Shown: positions 58,210-60,000 of the stretch, in pieces
Layout: every line of letters begins with the position of its first letter
Numbering within the stretch: position 1 is the first letter of the stretch
Assembly: GCA_014529385.2 (NCBI GenBank)
Contig: CM043950.1
Coordinates: 76,770,435-76,830,434 of the forward strand
Origin: Adiantum capillus-veneris
Taxonomy: Eukaryota > Streptophyta > Polypodiopsida > Polypodiales > Pteridaceae
DNA: 60,000 bases
Direction: 5' to 3'
Translations under genes and position numbers: made by a program
The notes under the pieces: model-generated
Databases searched by the model: none
What the model was told of the DNA's origin: nothing
Seen by the model: the letters and a program-made list of their open reading frames with translations, nothing else

Positions 58210-59215
58210 TCATTTTTGTGGGCCCATGCAAACTCCATCCTTCGGCAATTACCTATACTTTGTGACTTTCATCGATGATTACTCCAAGCATGCATGGGTA
58301 TTTCCGCTTAAAGCGAAGGCGAAAGTTTTTATGTGCTTCAAATAATTTTTGTCTATGGCTGAAAATGTCTTGAAATGTACCAAGGGCACCCTCTATTTGG
58401 ATCGAGGTGGGGAGTATATGTCTCATGAATTGAATGCATTTCTGGCTAGTGGTGGGATAAAACACCAATGTACAGTGCCTTATACACCTCAGCAAAATGG
58501 TGTTGTTGAGAGGAAAAACAGGTCACTTACGGAAATGGCACGATGTATGGTCAAAAGTCAAGTTTTGCCGCATTATTTTTGGCTTGAGGCCATCATGTGT
58601 GACACTTATGTACTTAACATGTGTCCTACAAAAGCTTTGCAATCTATTACTCCCTATGAAGCATGGCATGATAGAAAGCCTTCTATTGAGCGCATGCGTG
58701 TTTTTTGTTGTTTGGCATATGCTTTGGTGCCACAAACACAGCACAAAAAATTGGATGATAACGCTGTCAAATGTATTTTTGTTGGCTATAGTGCTGAAAG
58801 CAAAGGTTACAGGTTATATCATCCGCAAACAAAGTGTATTCTGGTTTCACGGGATGTAGTGTTTGTGAAAGATTTTGTTCAGTCCTTGCTGTCAAGTACT
58901 AGAGACAGGAATGTAAGCTCACAGGACATTTATGACACTTTGTTGCCTCTTTTCAGTGGTGGAAACACGAATGTGATTTCCAATGAGGCAAATGTACAAC
59001 CTATGCGGGTTTTTAAAAATGTTACAGATCAGCCTATTACTGATGCATATGTACATGATGTACTTGATGAGGAAAGGGCTGAAAATGAGCAGGCTAGAGG
59101 TATGCCAAAATGGCTGGTGCACACTTTACGTGACAGTAAATTGGATGCACCTTTGTCTAGGCGTACTCGTTTAGGCTCTCGCCATGCATCTTATGCATCA
59201 GATTGTTATGCTTAG
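58210..59215 (+). pseudogene. Copia integrase and spacer
   Basis: Frames around 58220-58345 give FVTFIDDYSKHAWVFPLKAK (first core Asp). After a stop near 58345, the 58349-59215 frame (288 codons) gives LYLDRGGEYMS (second Asp) and PQQNGVVERKNRSLTEMARC (Glu), then the GKKP-like region (ITPYEAWHDRKPSIERMRVF) and the variable spacer to ASYASDCYA, where a TAG (59213-59215) ends it. The minus-strand copy at 8479-10350 has TTG (Leu) there. The DDE residues are all visible. Confidence 0.9.
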
Positions 59216-59885
59216 GCTGTGTCTAGCTTACATGATGTTGAGGAGCCTCTGACTTTTGATGAAGCACAGAATTCAAAAAATTGGATGGCTGCCATGCAAT
59301 CAGAATATGATGCACTTATAGAAAATGACACATGGACTTTATGTGATTTGCCTCTTGGCAAAAAGGCCATTGGTACAAAGTGGGTTTACAAGTTGAAACG
59401 CAAGCCGGATGGTGAGATCGATTTCCATAAGGCTCGACTTGTTGCAAAAGGTTATGCACTGATGATGTAAGAAGTTTTTGTATGGGTTGAAGCAATATCC
59501 TCGTGCTTGGTATGAGAAAGCTGACACTCATTTGGTTAAACGATGCTTTTGTAACAGGCCAACAAAATGCACATTGTATGTAAAGCATGAGGGTGATGTA
59601 CTTCTCATTGTGGTTCTTTATGTCGATGATTTGTTGATCACTGAACCAAATGAGAGACATATTGCTGAATTTAAGGCTAGTTTGAATGCTACTTTCAAGA
59701 TGAAAGATTTGGGGCTATTGCATCATTACTTGGGTATACAGTTTAAGGAGTGTGATGGTGGTATTGCCTTGTGTCAAAAAAGTTACATAGAGACATTGCT
59801 ATGTAAGTTTGGACTTGAGGATTGCAAACCTATTGACACTCCCATGGAAACATGTTTGAAGTTGAGTCTACATGATTTTGGCAAT
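59216..59885 (+). pseudogene. Copia reverse transcriptase with internal deletion
   Basis: The first piece (59219-59470) runs from the RT N-terminus through WVYKLKRKPDGEIDFHKARL to VAKGYA. The second (59478-59885) resumes at YGLKQYPRAWYEKADTHL and includes VLYVDDLLITEPNERH and LHHYLGIQFKE. Compared with the copy at 8479-10350, roughly 80 codons are missing between the pieces, including the palm strand with the first catalytic Asp. Similarity to Copia stops at DVS near 59885. Confidence 0.9.
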
Positions 59886-60000
59886 CCTGTTGATGTTTCA
59901 CAGGAACAGAATAATAGAGATAGACAGCAAAAACAGAGGAAGAAATCTTTGTATTGATAGTGTTAGATACAACAGAGGAACAAAATATATGGGTGCACTC
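59886..60000. other. Unassigned sequence after the Copia break
   Basis: Sequence after 59885 does not match the RNase H part of the other Copia copy. It is A/G-rich with AACAGAGGAAGAA and TTTGTATTGATAG words and may be the start of another element that runs out of the window. Confidence 0.35.

Larger units (their letters stand above)
51741..59885 (+). mobile_element. Copia element (plus strand) split by a large insertion
   Basis: A Ty1/Copia polyprotein in the order gag, protease, pre-integrase, integrase, RT. The 5' side begins inside Gypsy B's faded edge with an untranslated stretch. No 5' LTR is seen. Its gag is interrupted by the 52357-57116 insertion. Its RT carries a large internal deletion, and similarity ends near 59885 before RNase H. 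It is the same family as the 8479-10350 fragment. Confidence 0.9.

Noticed and set aside
8479-59885. Copia pieces as outer extensions of the inverted repeat
   Set aside because: The two Copia copies are much more diverged than the arms and start at different points of the element.

Overview
This window looks like nuclear DNA from a land plant with a large, repeat-dense genome. The evidence is plant-type Copia elements, a Ty3/Gypsy element with two RNase H domains (the Tat/Ogre-like arrangement), a BED/DUF659 hAT transposase and long CT/GA microsatellites. The lineage cannot be fixed from the sequence; a non-flowering plant is possible but unproven. I see no intact host gene, no tRNA, no rRNA and no CRISPR array. 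Almost everything is nested, broken and rearranged transposable-element sequence.

Layout. 1-8480: AT-rich sequence with two inverted-orientation palindrome/tandem-repeat blocks (1223-2545 and 7500-8351). Between them lie a decayed protein-kinase-like pseudogene (2754-4063) and a decayed hAT transposase (5323-7366, minus). 8479-10350: 3' part of a Copia pol (minus). 10351-19502: Gypsy copy A (plus), with a truncated 5' LTR, leader ORFs, gag, protease, RT, RNase H, a second archaeal-type RNase H, integrase and a 3' LTR. 19503-34048: a mosaic called region M here, made of older Gypsy-like fragments in both orientations, partly duplicated inside itself. 34049-40738: Gypsy copy C (minus), which lacks a 5' LTR and the protease. 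40739-45077: an almost exact inverted copy of M (M'). 45078-51720: Gypsy copy B (minus), the inverted copy of A. 51741-59885: a second member of the same Copia family (plus). Its gag is split by a 4,760-bp TG...CA insertion with a perfect 5-bp target-site duplication.

The main architecture is a pair of roughly 11-kb inverted arms (about 12,850-23,847 and 40,739-51,710) around a loop of roughly 17 kb. Arm 2 carries marker changes that A has and C lacks, so B duplicates A and is not a separate insertion. Small indels are crowded into the B coding part of arm 2 and nearly absent from its LTR and M' parts, so unpolished assembly must be ruled out.

The most interesting items are: the 4.76-kb insertion with a strict 152-bp tandem array; the dual-RNase H Gypsy family, whose pol is split at an ATGA stop/start overlap beside a G homopolymer in two of three copies; the inverted arms; and the kinase-like pseudogene between two mirrored repeat blocks. 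All comparisons were made by eye, so identity levels are qualitative and domain boundaries approximate.
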